From: UMGS1958 sp045542415
GTDB lineage: Bacteria > Bacillota > Clostridia > UBA1381
Length of the DNA: 64,000 bases
Reading direction: 5' to 3'
NCBI GenBank assembly: GCA_045542415.1
Contig: JAZQKZ010000042.1
Span: 1 to 64,000 of the forward strand
Both the position numbers and the translations under genes were made by a program. Under the pieces are notes generated by a model. The model did no database searches. It was not told where the DNA came from and saw nothing but the letters and a program-made list of their open reading frames with translations. Shown here one piece after another: positions 52,418 to 63,400 of the stretch (its first letter is position 1; each line of letters starts with the position of its first letter).

Positions 52418-52482
52418 ACGGGCGAACACGGTTCGCCCCTACAATTTATTTGTTACGGCAGGAGCACATTTCCCTGCCCTAC
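52418..52482. repeat. Two small palindromic repeats between pta and ackA
   Basis: GGGCGAAC (52420-52427) and GTTCGCCC (52431-52438) form one hairpin followed by CTACAA. GGCAGG (52457-52462) and CCTGCC (52473-52478) form another followed by CTACAT. Both end in the same CCCTAC-type flank and look like members of intergenic palindrome families seen in gut Clostridia. The second shares its core with 836-866. Confidence 0.55.
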
Positions 52483-52496
52483 ATTTATATTTTCAT

Positions 52497-52530
52497 AACA
52501 CGAAAAGAAGCGAAGCTTATTTTTCGTGTT
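52497..52530 (-). terminator. Hairpin directly after pta
   Basis: AACACGAAAA (52497-52506) and TTTTCGTGTT (52521-52530) pair, with an inner AAG/CTT helix. It lies next to the pta stop codon. No U-tract follows, so it may be an mRNA 3' stabiliser and not a strict terminator. Confidence 0.55.
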
Positions 52531-52533
52531 GCA

Positions 52534-53526
52534 TTACTTCTGTGCCTGAATTGCTGTAATAGCTACTACGCCTGCGATATCCTCAGCACTGCATCCTCTT
52601 GAAAGGTCATTAACCGGTGCTGCAATACCCTGTAATACCGGACCGTATGCTTCTGCCTTTGCAAGTCTCTGTGTAAGCTTGTAGCCGATGTTACCTGCAT
52701 CAAGGTTCGGGAATACAAGTACGTTTGCCTGACCTGCAACCTTTGAATCCGGTGCTTTCTGCTTTGCTACTGTATCAACAATTGCAGCATCTAACTGTAA
52801 CTCACCGTCTAAAGCTAACTCCGGAGCCTTCTCCTTTGCGAGCTTTGTTGCCTCCTGCATCTTCGCAACTAAATCACTCTTTGCCGAGCCATATGTAGAA
52901 TATGAAAGCATTGCAACCTTAGGCTCATCACCTATTAACTGCTTGTATGATGCAGCTGATGAAATAGCAATTTCACTTACCTCGTCAGCGTTCGGGTCCT
53001 GATTAAGACCGCAGTCAGCAAAAATAAATGTACCGTTATTACCATACTGGCAATTCGGAACTACCATGATAAAGAACGCTGAAACAAGCTTTGTTCCCGG
53101 TGCAGTCTTTAAAATCTGAAGAGCCGGACGGATTACGTTAGCTGATGAATTAACAGCACCTGCAACCATACCGTCAGCCTCGCCCATCTTTACCATCATG
53201 TTACCGTAGTAAAGCGGATCCTTAACAGTTTCTCTTGCCTGCTCGATTGTTACGCCTTTCTTTGCTCTTAACTCAGCAAACTTTTCTGCATATGCCTCGT
53301 TGCCGTTCTCTGAATCAATAATCTCAACACCGTCTATATCAAGTCCCTCTGCTGCTGCGATTGACTTAATCTTGTCAGGGTTACCAATAAGTACGCACTC
53401 TGCATAGCCCTCAGCCTTAACGATTGCAGCAGCCTGAATTGTTCTTAACTCCTCACCCTCTGCAAGTACGATCTTCTTAATGTCATTCTTTGCTCTTGCT
53501 TTGAGCTGATCAATAAATGAACTCAT
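52534..53526 (-). CDS. pta: Phosphate acetyltransferase
   Basis: 330 residues, the short clostridial Pta without the N-terminal DRTGG domain. ARAKNDIKKIVLAEGEELRTIQAA, the GMVAGAVNSSANVIRPALQI active-site stretch, FADCGLNQDPNADEVSEIA and FPNLDAGNIGYKLTQRLAKAEAYGPVLQG are conserved. It interconverts acetyl-CoA and acetyl phosphate. It is first in the pta-ackA pair. Confidence 0.98.
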   Translation of the reverse strand: MSSFIDQLKARAKNDIKKIVLAEGEELRTIQAAAIVKAEGYAECVLIGNPDKIKSIAAAEGLDIDGVEIIDSENGNEAYAEKFAELRAKKGVTIEQARETVKDPLYYGNMMVKMGEADGMVAGAVNSSANVIRPALQILKTAPGTKLVSAFFIMVVPNCQYGNNGTFIFADCGLNQDPNADEVSEIAISSAASYKQLIGDEPKVAMLSYSTYGSAKSDLVAKMQEATKLAKEKAPELALDGELQLDAAIVDTVAKQKAPDSKVAGQANVLVFPNLDAGNIGYKLTQRLAKAEAYGPVLQGIAAPVNDLSRGCSAEDIAGVVAITAIQAQK

Positions 53527-53585
53527 TTTCCATTACTCCTTTAGCTTTAATGTTTGGGGATAATTCCCTTTTTACTCTAACTTAT

Positions 53586-53614
53586 ATTATAATACTTTTT
53601 GCATAATATTGCAA
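53586..53614 (-). promoter_or_regulatory. Sigma-A promoter of pta
   Basis: TTGCAA (53614-53609), 17 bp and TATAAT (53591-53586) on the minus strand, 60 bp before the start. Confidence 0.8.
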
Positions 53615-53659
53615 GAGGTATTTGAAAATTTGACAAAATATTTATAGTAGAATACGCAA

Positions 53660-53685
53660 ACAGAGACAGCCTTAGCTGTCTCTGT
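53660..53685 (-). terminator. Terminator of the first giant secreted-protein gene
   Basis: ACAGAGACAGC (53660-53670) and GCTGTCTCTGT (53675-53685) form a perfect 11-bp stem. The stem sequence is identical to that after the upstream paralogue (60383-60410). Confidence 0.85.
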
Positions 53686-53697
53686 AATTTGTTTGGT

Positions 53698-56600
53698 TTA
53701 CTTTGATACCACGCTGAGATATGGTAAGTACAATACCGGTCCACCTGCACTTGATGCCTCAAATGAAAGCGTAAGTGTAGTTGGTAAACCTGAGTATGAG
53801 AATACAACTGTGCTGTTATCTTCACCTATGCTGTAACAGCCATATGTGCCACCGGCACCACTTACTCTTGAACCTATAATCTCCTGCTCAGCAACTACCG
53901 TACCGTCTGTATTCTTGAGAACTGCCTTTACATTTCCGTAACTACATGTTCCGATTGTAATGTCAGCCGCTCCCGGTACACTAAGCTCAATTGTGCCGGT
54001 TGTTGTTATACCGTGGTCATTATGATATTTCGCATTGTTTAATACTACACCACCGCCAAACAACGAATAATTTGCAAATGAATCACTTGATGTAAATTTC
54101 GTTTCTCCAACAGTTACTGAATATACAGTATTATTGTCGCCATCCGTAGTTTTGGTATATGTACTATTCTGTCTTGAGAAGTCCATCACATAGTTAACCG
54201 AAGCTTCCGAAGAACCTCTATAGTACTCATTATTTGAGCCGGACTCATAACCACTGAAGCTTGTAGCGCGAACTGCATTCGAAGTACCATTTAATATGCC
54301 TGTGATGTCATGATATGCATCAAGGTATTCTGTATTGTATTTCGCAATTGCACTTGCTCCCGGTGCATAAAGATTATCGATTACGATACCCAACTTCACA
54401 GTACCTGTACCCGATACTGTTGTCGGAAGCTTATACTGGAGCGAAATCATCGCCTTACCGTCAGCCGAACCGCCAATTGTATTCACCTTGTAAATACTAC
54501 CTGCATTTACTTTACTTTCAGTATCAGCAAGAACCGCAGTGCTGTCAACATTCATTGTCACTGACCACTTAGCTTCATTATCGTAATCACCCGCTGTTCC
54601 CGTTGTCTCGGAAAGCATCGAAATTGATTCAATATATGATTCCTCACTAATGCCGTCCATAGAATCCTCTGCACTTGTCGGTGTATCCATGATATCTACA
54701 TCAGATGATTCATCAAGTGAAGCGTCAGCCTCCCAATCAGGCATATCCTCGTCACCAACTGCAACTTCCTTATCAGTTGCAGTATAATCATCAAAGAGTG
54801 TTGAATAAAGCTCATATGTAAGATACTCTGCCTCATCCACATCCTCCTGAGTCGTCAGTGTTGCTGACTCCGGAATCTTGATATATGTTGACATCGTTAT
54901 TTCATTTCCGGAATCATCTGTTTTTGTCCCCGAGACCGGAATTGTAATATCCCACGCAATGTAATCATTTGTTACACCCGCTACTGATGAAACCGTTGTT
55001 ATAAAGCCTGTTGAGATAGTATTTCCGAACTTCTGAGCTGTTTCTGAGTCTGATTCCGCATCACCAAGATTCTCAGGATACTCTTCAAGCATCTCTCCTG
55101 CATATCCTACATGCGATATCTTAAACGGAAGTGTTCCGTTTGCAATTGTACCATCAGGTGCAACGAATGATACATACGGCTTAAGATCTGTAACCGTTGC
55201 AACACCGATTGTCATTGTACTTTCTGTGTCAACCTTGTATCTCGACCACATATCAATTGCGGCATAGTTACCGTAACCGCCATCGCCGCCTGCCTGACCC
55301 TTGTTAAGACCATCATATACTGACTGCAATGCAGTGTCATCTGTCTCCGGCGGTACGCTGTACTCGCCGTATGCCATTACACCCACAGTAGTATTACCTG
55401 CATCAGTTGAAATACCGGCAGTACGGTTCTCACCATCACCGATTCTTGCAGGATACTCTTCAGGTGTAGAATCTCTGCCTGTGAAGTACCATGCACTCGG
55501 GTCTGCTGAATTTGTCTTCGGGCTTACTGCGTCGTTGTTATAATAGAGATAGTCCGGAGTAGAGTTTCCGGGATTTATCATTCTTACCTTGAAGCCGTTC
55601 GGATTGTGCTCAGCATCAAGAATCGGGAAGTGTGCTGTACCCATTTCAATAACGCTTGTTATAATATCTGAATACACGCCCTCCGGAACAATGTTTCCGT
55701 AAGCGTCACAGCCGTTCCATGACAGAGTATATACCGTGTCAGTTGTAGCCTCTGTATTTACTACCATTGATAATGTAACGAGGTTGTTTGCCTCACCCTC
55801 TAATGCACTCGCGCCTGTAGCCGCTGTTTTAGCCCATGCACCTGTGCTGTCCAACACAGGAACAGGAGCTGTTCCCTCATATGCAAGGTCGTAAGCACTG
55901 AAATCAAGTACAACAGCGATTGAGTTTGAACCGAGGTTCTTAAGTCTCGCCGCCATATCCGCAGTGATTGTTACATGGAATTCACCGCCGATACCTTTTG
56001 TTCCGAAATTGCCGTACGCACCTCTTCCAAGACCCTCGTATGTCATGTGTTTAAGAATATCAGCATACAGAGTATTATTCGAGCTGATTGTTCTTAAGCC
56101 CTTACTTGTTGTATATGCTTCAAACGACGCCTGATCAGGTGAGTTTAAGAACATCATGTGAGTTGAGTCCTTTGCATCATCTGTCGGAATATAGTTTCCG
56201 AGGATAGGCGATACCATTGTATTACCGTTGTACTCAATCGGACCATTGCTGTCTGATTCGGTACGAATCGGTGCATCACCTACGTCCGAGTCACCTAAAC
56301 TGTAGAACGAATGCTCTAATGACTGTAATGCAGCCGTTGTACCCTCTGTACCTGTAAGAGACGGATTGCTCTGTAAGCTCCAGCGGTCTAATAAGAAACC
56401 ACGGTTGTTTGAATAGAATACGAAGCTGTACGGCTGTGTTCCGTTCATCCAGAAGTCATAGAGGAAGCCGTTTTCCGTTAAGATATTAAGCTTCGGATAG
56501 ATTGAAGCCTTATATCCACCTGCATTGAGGAAGAAAATATTCGTCCATACACGTCCTGTAACTTCTGAGTAATCTGTAGGTGTCTGATCATCTTCTATGA

Positions 56601-59600
56601 ATTCCATTGTATATAAGAACACACTTCCGTTTACTGAATAAATCTTTAAGTCAGTACCTGCAGCTACATCTTCTATAACAAATTCCTGCATTTTGTATCT
56701 GTCTGCATACAAAGTATTAAGAAGTGTATTTTCACCTTGCATAATACACAATGCAGGGTTGTTTGCCATTTGTTGATTAGTATATGCACATATTTTTAAT
56801 GTACCCGAAGCAGTCGGAGTATATGTGTAGTAGTTTTTAGTATTACTACCGCTACTGTAATATGCACCGTGCTTCAAGCCGCAAACCGTTTCACCGTTAT
56901 AAGTAGTTGTTTCGGTAGGAGAAATGGCCGGAGTATCTCCACTCCATGTAAGACCAGCTTTTGTTGTATTAGTCGAGAAATCAATCGGCATATCCCATGT
57001 ATAGGTATTACCGGCAATAGTCTGACCGCCACCCTGTGCAACTGTAATATCCCATGCTGCAACATCTGAGACTGTCATTGCCCACTTCTCATCAACTCCT
57101 CTTGCAAGAGTAGTTGCCTCATCCGGTACATACTTGACACCGATGAGCCATGCTGAAGATGTTGAATAGATATATACCGGAACTCCTGCCTCTACCTCTA
57201 AGCTTACACCTGTCATTGCCTGATCTACTGATGTTTCGCTTGAAACATTACTACCCTGCTTAATCGAAACTGATCCTGCCGAGAACGTCGCACTTACTGT
57301 ACCGCTCCAGTACGGAATAAATTCCAGAACACCTGATTCAGGAAGATCGCCCGAGAACACTCCCGGATGGTATAAGAAGATACTGCTGTTGTTAATCAAC
57401 ATCGGCTTTTCCGCTGTTGCGTGCACCTTCATATCGTAAACATATGAACCATCATAGTCTGTACCGTCATCAGCATTCGGGAAGTCACCAACAAGCATAT
57501 CTGACTCATACTGTGTTATACCATCAACACCTGTCATATAGTAGAAGTCCCATGTATATGCATTTGATACCGGTGTGAGAGTTTCATCTGTTGTTGTGTC
57601 CGTTGGTGCATCATCAGAATATGAAGCTGTGATGTTTCTGAACTGTAATACAACATCATTATCTGTTGCACTGTCACACGGCTCTACATTCAAGTACAAT
57701 GCATCCGCAAGACCTGTCGGATATGAATCTGTCAAAGCTGATGACGAATCATCACCCATTGCAGCCTTAACAGTCTTTGCCGATAAATTAATTGTAAATG
57801 TTACTGTATTCCATGTATCATCCTGTGCGCTGCCAAAAGCATATGTTGTGCCGTTTGTTGCACCTGTTCCCGGTACAAGCTTAAAGTCGGAGCTCCATGG
57901 TCCGTAACCTGTAAGTCTGCCGAATGTACCGGCATTTCCTCCGCCCCAGCCGTTTACTGCGGTGTTCGTGCTGATATCAATAAACCAGTTTGACGAACCC
58001 GGGTAAGCTGACGGACGGTATAAATCGTATGAAACTGTGATTGTACCTTCTGCTGTTGTGATGTCCGCCGGAGCATTCTCCATTATATCAAGGAGGTTAC
58101 AGTAAACCGGAGCAGCAGCCTCGCCTGACGGCTGCGTTACTGTATATACACCGTCCGCCTCTGTAACTGTTGTTGAGCCTGACGCTGTCCATGTTGGCGA
58201 AGTCTCTGATAAGGTTGCAACCTCAGCCGAGTTCCCGAACAGCGACATCACCTCTGAGGTAGTAGCTGATTCGGTTGTTGTGCAGGTTATATCTGTTATT
58301 GTACCGCCTGCATTCTGGAAATATATGTATATAGTATCGTCTTCCGAGAGACCGTTTATCGTAGCAGTCTGCTCATCTGTACCGGCACTGCCCAACGTTG
58401 TGGCACTTCCGCTAATTCCATTTCGATAATACAACTGGGATCTATTTCCTGTTCCATTCCATGTGATTGCTATTTCACTTGTGCCACTGAGCTGCGGTGT
58501 AAGTGCAATTACCGCACCCATTCTGTCTGTTCTATTAGTGTTATACGTTCCTACAGTGCAGGTTATACTGCCATCATTATTGTTAGTGAATCCGTATTGA
58601 TTACTATTATAGCTTCTACTATAAAACGTTGCATTCACTACATCACCACTTAACGTCTGGTCTGCATAGTCATTTTCTGACGAAGTATTAACCGAACTCA
58701 ATGCCACTGATTCTGTCTCAGCGGGTGCAGGTGTCGGTGTTGGTGTCGGTGTAGGTACAGCTGCTCCCGAAATTCCTACATCCATTCTATTGTGATAGTA
58801 ACGAATTTCGTAGATTTTTGCACGCTTGGCGTTACCGCTAAACCAAATTTTCAAAGGCTCGCCCGCTTTAATAGCCTGCCCGCCAACTGACGTTATCGCT
58901 GTAACCTCCAAGACATCATCATCAGTAGGTGGATGTGCGATTTTACTGCTACTGCTTCCCTGCTTCACATTGATTGTTCTTTGTCCGGTATCAGTCGTAT
59001 CGTCACATTCCCAGATGATTTCAATTTCTGCTCCGTCATGTCTTGGTGTAAATTCTATACAGGCTACATAATCATTCTTTTCTGCATCTACATTGTTTCC
59101 GTTGGCGACTCTCAAATAATTGTTTATGGGACTCTGTTCTCCTGCTGAATAAGAGGCCGCCGGTATCTCAATATTGCCGGATTTTTCGTAAATAAAAAAC
59201 CCTCTCTGTGTGCCATTCACATCTGCACCGGCTTTGATATCTATCCAATCACCGTATGATTCCTCATAATAGCTGATTGATTCACTGAATTCACTATCAC
59301 TTGCTGTAGGATATTCATCACCACTTTCGCCAAGTCCGTCAAAGTCAATCACCTTAACTGCACGGCTCTCCGGATTCATTGTCGGCGTTATCATACTATC
59401 ACGGTTACTGTATTCTCTCGAAAGGAATCTGAACGAATATGTACCGTCATACGGCGCAACAAAGCTGAGCGGTTCGTAACCATTCTTTACTACTGCGCCA
59501 TCCTTTGTTATTCCGTTCGGACCGTTCTCCTCCATTGTCGGGTTTGCAATATGTCCCACACCGCTTTCAACTACGTCGAAAAGATAAACCTTTGTGCGGT

Positions 59601-60186
59601 CTGCACCGGTTGTCAATGACGAACCCGGAAGGAAATTGCTTTCTACATACTCCTGAACAGTAACACCACCTGTGCCTGTAACCGTTTCTGTAGTTGTGGT
59701 TCCATCTTCATTTTCAGTCTCAACGTTAAGAGTAAAATAGCCCTTTTCCCGCTCAGGATCATATGCCTCCGTAAGGCTACCCGATACCGGCAAGGTTACC
59801 GCAATACTTCCGCCCTTTAATGATGAAGTATCCTCAAGCTCTAAGGAATTCGGAATATTTCCGCCCTTTTCGTACATACTTTCCTTATGCACAATCGCCT
59901 GAATACTTCTGTCGCTTGCGTTTGTTACCTCACTTCCGAAGAAGATTGTTTCGCCTGCCTTTGCATATACGTTTACAACGTTCTTACTCGGCATTCCGAA
60001 CTGATCTCTGTCACGCCAGTCAAGATACGGACGCATTGCTTCCGTACCTGTTGTCGGTGTAGTTCCGTCTGTCGGCACAGTAGCCATCTCTCTTGAACCC
60101 TCGGCAAATACAGGAACTACACTTGTACTTATCATCGCAGCCGAAAGCAAAAACGCCGTCACCGAATGTCTGTTAAAGTATTTCAT
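53698..60186 (-). CDS. Giant secreted protein, paralogue 1 (2162 residues)
   Basis: Begins with a signal peptide (MKYFNRHSVTAFLLSAAMI..., cleaved near VFA-EG) behind AAGGAG. Residues about 30-470 hold beta-rich modules. A PTPTPTPTPAPAE linker lies near 480. Jelly-roll-like modules follow (GTSEIAITWNGTGNRSQLYYR; GTVSATFSAGSVSIKQGS ... VPVYIYSTSSAWLIGVKYVPDE). From about 1080 a conserved core carries VWTNIFFLNAGGYKASIYP near 1210 and a FlgD-Ig-like LSWNGCDAYGNIVPEGVY near 1490. The 150-residue end has VPGAADITIGTCSYG and YLPYLSV. No LPXTG, SLH or dockerin is visible. I do not recognise the core family. A surface or released glycan-binding or adhesive role is inferred from the modules. Confidence 0.8.
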   Translation of the reverse strand: MKYFNRHSVTAFLLSAAMISTSVVPVFAEGSREMATVPTDGTTPTTGTEAMRPYLDWRDRDQFGMPSKNVVNVYAKAGETIFFGSEVTNASDRSIQAIVHKESMYEKGGNIPNSLELEDTSSLKGGSIAVTLPVSGSLTEAYDPEREKGYFTLNVETENEDGTTTTETVTGTGGVTVQEYVESNFLPGSSLTTGADRTKVYLFDVVESGVGHIANPTMEENGPNGITKDGAVVKNGYEPLSFVAPYDGTYSFRFLSREYSNRDSMITPTMNPESRAVKVIDFDGLGESGDEYPTASDSEFSESISYYEESYGDWIDIKAGADVNGTQRGFFIYEKSGNIEIPAASYSAGEQSPINNYLRVANGNNVDAEKNDYVACIEFTPRHDGAEIEIIWECDDTTDTGQRTINVKQGSSSSKIAHPPTDDDVLEVTAITSVGGQAIKAGEPLKIWFSGNAKRAKIYEIRYYHNRMDVGISGAAVPTPTPTPTPAPAETESVALSSVNTSSENDYADQTLSGDVVNATFYSRSYNSNQYGFTNNNDGSITCTVGTYNTNRTDRMGAVIALTPQLSGTSEIAITWNGTGNRSQLYYRNGISGSATTLGSAGTDEQTATINGLSEDDTIYIYFQNAGGTITDITCTTTESATTSEVMSLFGNSAEVATLSETSPTWTASGSTTVTEADGVYTVTQPSGEAAAPVYCNLLDIMENAPADITTAEGTITVSYDLYRPSAYPGSSNWFIDISTNTAVNGWGGGNAGTFGRLTGYGPWSSDFKLVPGTGATNGTTYAFGSAQDDTWNTVTFTINLSAKTVKAAMGDDSSSALTDSYPTGLADALYLNVEPCDSATDNDVVLQFRNITASYSDDAPTDTTTDETLTPVSNAYTWDFYYMTGVDGITQYESDMLVGDFPNADDGTDYDGSYVYDMKVHATAEKPMLINNSSIFLYHPGVFSGDLPESGVLEFIPYWSGTVSATFSAGSVSIKQGSNVSSETSVDQAMTGVSLEVEAGVPVYIYSTSSAWLIGVKYVPDEATTLARGVDEKWAMTVSDVAAWDITVAQGGGQTIAGNTYTWDMPIDFSTNTTKAGLTWSGDTPAISPTETTTYNGETVCGLKHGAYYSSGSNTKNYYTYTPTASGTLKICAYTNQQMANNPALCIMQGENTLLNTLYADRYKMQEFVIEDVAAGTDLKIYSVNGSVFLYTMEFIEDDQTPTDYSEVTGRVWTNIFFLNAGGYKASIYPKLNILTENGFLYDFWMNGTQPYSFVFYSNNRGFLLDRWSLQSNPSLTGTEGTTAALQSLEHSFYSLGDSDVGDAPIRTESDSNGPIEYNGNTMVSPILGNYIPTDDAKDSTHMMFLNSPDQASFEAYTTSKGLRTISSNNTLYADILKHMTYEGLGRGAYGNFGTKGIGGEFHVTITADMAARLKNLGSNSIAVVLDFSAYDLAYEGTAPVPVLDSTGAWAKTAATGASALEGEANNLVTLSMVVNTEATTDTVYTLSWNGCDAYGNIVPEGVYSDIITSVIEMGTAHFPILDAEHNPNGFKVRMINPGNSTPDYLYYNNDAVSPKTNSADPSAWYFTGRDSTPEEYPARIGDGENRTAGISTDAGNTTVGVMAYGEYSVPPETDDTALQSVYDGLNKGQAGGDGGYGNYAAIDMWSRYKVDTESTMTIGVATVTDLKPYVSFVAPDGTIANGTLPFKISHVGYAGEMLEEYPENLGDAESDSETAQKFGNTISTGFITTVSSVAGVTNDYIAWDITIPVSGTKTDDSGNEITMSTYIKIPESATLTTQEDVDEAEYLTYELYSTLFDDYTATDKEVAVGDEDMPDWEADASLDESSDVDIMDTPTSAEDSMDGISEESYIESISMLSETTGTAGDYDNEAKWSVTMNVDSTAVLADTESKVNAGSIYKVNTIGGSADGKAMISLQYKLPTTVSGTGTVKLGIVIDNLYAPGASAIAKYNTEYLDAYHDITGILNGTSNAVRATSFSGYESGSNNEYYRGSSEASVNYVMDFSRQNSTYTKTTDGDNNTVYSVTVGETKFTSSDSFANYSLFGGGVVLNNAKYHNDHGITTTGTIELSVPGAADITIGTCSYGNVKAVLKNTDGTVVAEQEIIGSRVSGAGGTYGCYSIGEDNSTVVFSYSGLPTTLTLSFEASSAGGPVLYLPYLSVVSK

Positions 60187-60382
60187 TCCAATCAACTCCT
60201 TATAAAACTATCTGCCACCAATAATTATACTATATACATATCATATCCTTTTTCCTTTTAATTTGCAAGGGTTGTTATGACATATAATACTGATTTTTTA
60301 GTTTTTTGGTATAAAACGCACATTTTATGACATAAAAGCGACAATTTTTCTTGATTGAAGTAATTTTTTCTTGATATAATGA
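60187..60382. other. Gap between the giant paralogues
   Basis: AT-rich spacer holding the promoter and ribosome-binding site (AAGGAG) of paralogue 1. A TATAAT-like box occurs near 60220-60226 on the minus strand, but its -35 is weak. No small gene is visible. Confidence 0.5.
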
Positions 60383-60410
60383 AACAGAGACAGCCAAAGC
60401 TGTCTCTGTT
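60383..60410 (-). terminator. Terminator of the second giant secreted-protein gene
   Basis: AACAGAGACAGC (60383-60394) and GCTGTCTCTGTT (60399-60410) form a perfect 12-bp stem with a TTTG loop on the minus strand, 20 bp after the stop codon. It is a near copy of the hairpin at 53660-53685. Confidence 0.87.
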
Positions 60411-60429
60411 AAGGTTTAATTCTTTTGAA

Positions 60430-63400
60430 TTAGTTTGATGTTACTCTTAAGTACGGTAACCAGAAGCGTGCACTAGTGCTTCCGCCATCTGACGGTGCTT
60501 CAAACTTGAGTGTAAGTGTAGTTGCCTCACCTGAATACGAAAGTGTTACACTGCCATCAGAATCCGGATAGCAGCCATATTTTCCATTTGTTGAGTCCTG
60601 ATACTTACCTAATACATTTGCTATTCTTCCAACTTCTTCACCTGAAGCATTGTATAAAACAATGTCTGTATAGTTGTATCCACAAGTTCCGACTGTTATA
60701 TCAACCGAACCCGGTACATTAACAGTGTATGTGTTACAACCCGAGATACCGTGAGTATTATCATAACGGGCATTATTGAAAGTAACATTGCCATTAAATA
60801 GCGAAGCATTTACATATGTACTCTGTGCAAATTCAGTACCATCAACAGTTACTGATGTACCGTCACCACGGAAGTCCATCACATAGTCAATCTTTGATGC
60901 TTCTTCTGCTGAGATTGTCTTACCTGTTTCGTACTCATTGTTCGAGCTATTTTCGTAGGCACTGAAGCTTGTAGCCTGAATTGCGTTACTTTCACCTGTT
61001 AACAAGCTTGTGATATCATGATACTCATCAAGGTCGCTGCTGCCGAATGTTGCAGTTGCTTCCGAACCCGGAGCATAGAGATTGTCAATAACAAGACCTA
61101 ATACTACTGTACCCGAACCTGAAATTGTTGTCGGAAGACTGTATCTGAGTTTGATATTCGCCTTACCCGTATCACTGTCGCCAATCTGCGCAACCTGATA
61201 AATGCTACCCTTGTTTATTGAGTTTTCTACATCAGTAAGCGTTGCTTCTGTGCTTACATTGAAGGTAACATCCCAATATCCGTTGCCATCATAATCACCT
61301 GCAGTAGTATCAGTATCTGAAAGCGACATAGCCTCAATATATGACTCATCTGTTATGCCGTCATTTGCAGACTCTGCAGAATCAGGAGTATCCATGATTC
61401 CCGGCTCTCCATCCTCGTTCAGTGATGCATCTGAATTCCAGTCCGGATCAGCTTCATCACCTACATTTACTTCATCATCTGCTATAGCATAACTGTCAAA
61501 GAGTCCTGAATACATCTCATATGCAAGATACTCTGCTTCATCTACGTCCTCCTGAGTTGTAACTGTACCATCAGGAATCTTAATAAATGTCGGCATTGTT
61601 GTGCTTGTAGTTGTAGTATTACCACTTTCATCTGTACTTGTTGATGTAAGTGTACCTGATACCGGAATTGTAACATTCCATGCAACCTGGCTATTTGTAA
61701 AGCCTGAAGCTGATGAAAGCTTTGCTACAAAGCCTGTCGAAATTGTGTGTCCGAACTTCTCAGCTGTTTCTGTATCATTTATTGCATCACCAAGATTTCC
61801 CTCATACTCCTCAAGCACCTGACCTGAGTATCCTACATGTGATACCTTGAACGGAAGTGTACCGTCTGTAACTTTACCGTCTATAGCAACGAATGATACA
61901 TACGGCTTTAAGTCAACGATCGGTGCAACACCGATTGCAAGGTTCTGATTTGCCTCTCTCTCGTACATCGACCACATATCAATTGCAGTATAGTTACCGT
62001 AACCGCCGTCGCCGCCGGCCTTACCCTTACCGCTGTTAAGACCTGCATATACTTTTGCAAGTGCATCTTCACTGCCTTCGATATCTGCACTGTACTCACC
62101 GTAAGTCATGGCACCGCCCTGAGTATTTGTATCCCAACCGGCTACCATGTTCTGACCGTCACCAATCTTTGACGGTAAATATTCGTATGCCTTCTGGCTC
62201 CAGCTTGTGAAGTACCATGCACTCGGATCGTTTGCGTCTACCTTCGGAGCTACCGCCTCATTGTTATAGTAAAGGTATGTTGACTTGCTGTTACCCTCAT
62301 TTACCATTTCTACCTTGAAGCCGTTCGGGTTATGCTCAGCGTCAAGGATCGGGAAGTGAGCCATACCCATTTCCACGAAGCTCTTTATGTTGTCTGTGTA
62401 TTCACCCTCCGGAACAACGTTACCGTATGCATCACGACCGTCCCATGCAAGTGTGTAGTTACCTGCACCGTTTACTACAGTTGATAATGATACACGGTTA
62501 TTCTTCTCTGCATCTGTCTGGCTTGAAGTCGTTGCCCATGTACCATCATCTGCTAAAACCGGAACAGGAGCTGTGCCTGTTTCATCAAGGTCATATGAGC
62601 TGAAGTCAAGCAGGATGCTTACGCTGTTTGCACCAAGGCTTTCAAGCACTGTCGCTTCGCTGGCATTAACTGTCAATTCAAAACGTCCGCCGATACCGAC
62701 TGTACCGTAGTTTACAGTAGTATCATCCTCGTCATTTCTTGCCGCATTTCCAAGACCTACATATTCAATATCTGCAAGAAGGCTCTCATAAACACTTTCA
62801 CTTGCATTAATTGTTCTTAATGATGTAAGACCTGTGTATGCATTTAATACTGACGTATTATTCTCCGGCGAATTAAAGAACATCTTATGTGTTGAGTCCT
62901 TGGTTTCATCAACCGGGATATAGTTTCCGTCAATTGTTGACTGCATTATATTACCATTATAAACGATCGGGTTGTTGTTACCGTCCTTCTCAATATGAAC
63001 CGGAGGTGTACCAACGTCACTACCTGATGACCAGCTGTAGAACGAGTGCTCTAACGACTGTAATCTTTCAGTTGTTGATGTCTGTCCCGATAATTCCGGA
63101 TTGCTGTATAAGCTCCAACGGTCAAAGAGGAATCCTCGGTTGTTGGAATAGAACACGAATCCGTACGGCTGAACACCGTTCATATAGAAGTCATATAAGA
63201 AGCCTTCCTTTGTGAGGATGTTAAGCTGCGGATAAATCGAAGCCTTGTAATTACCTGCATTAAGGAAGAAGATGTCTGCCCATGCACGACCCGGAATTGA
63301 TACATATCCGTCTGAATAATATGAATCCTCTGCATATCCTACCGCATAACAGAACCATGTTCCGTTATCTGCGTTTGCATCGGTTGAATATATCCTAACC

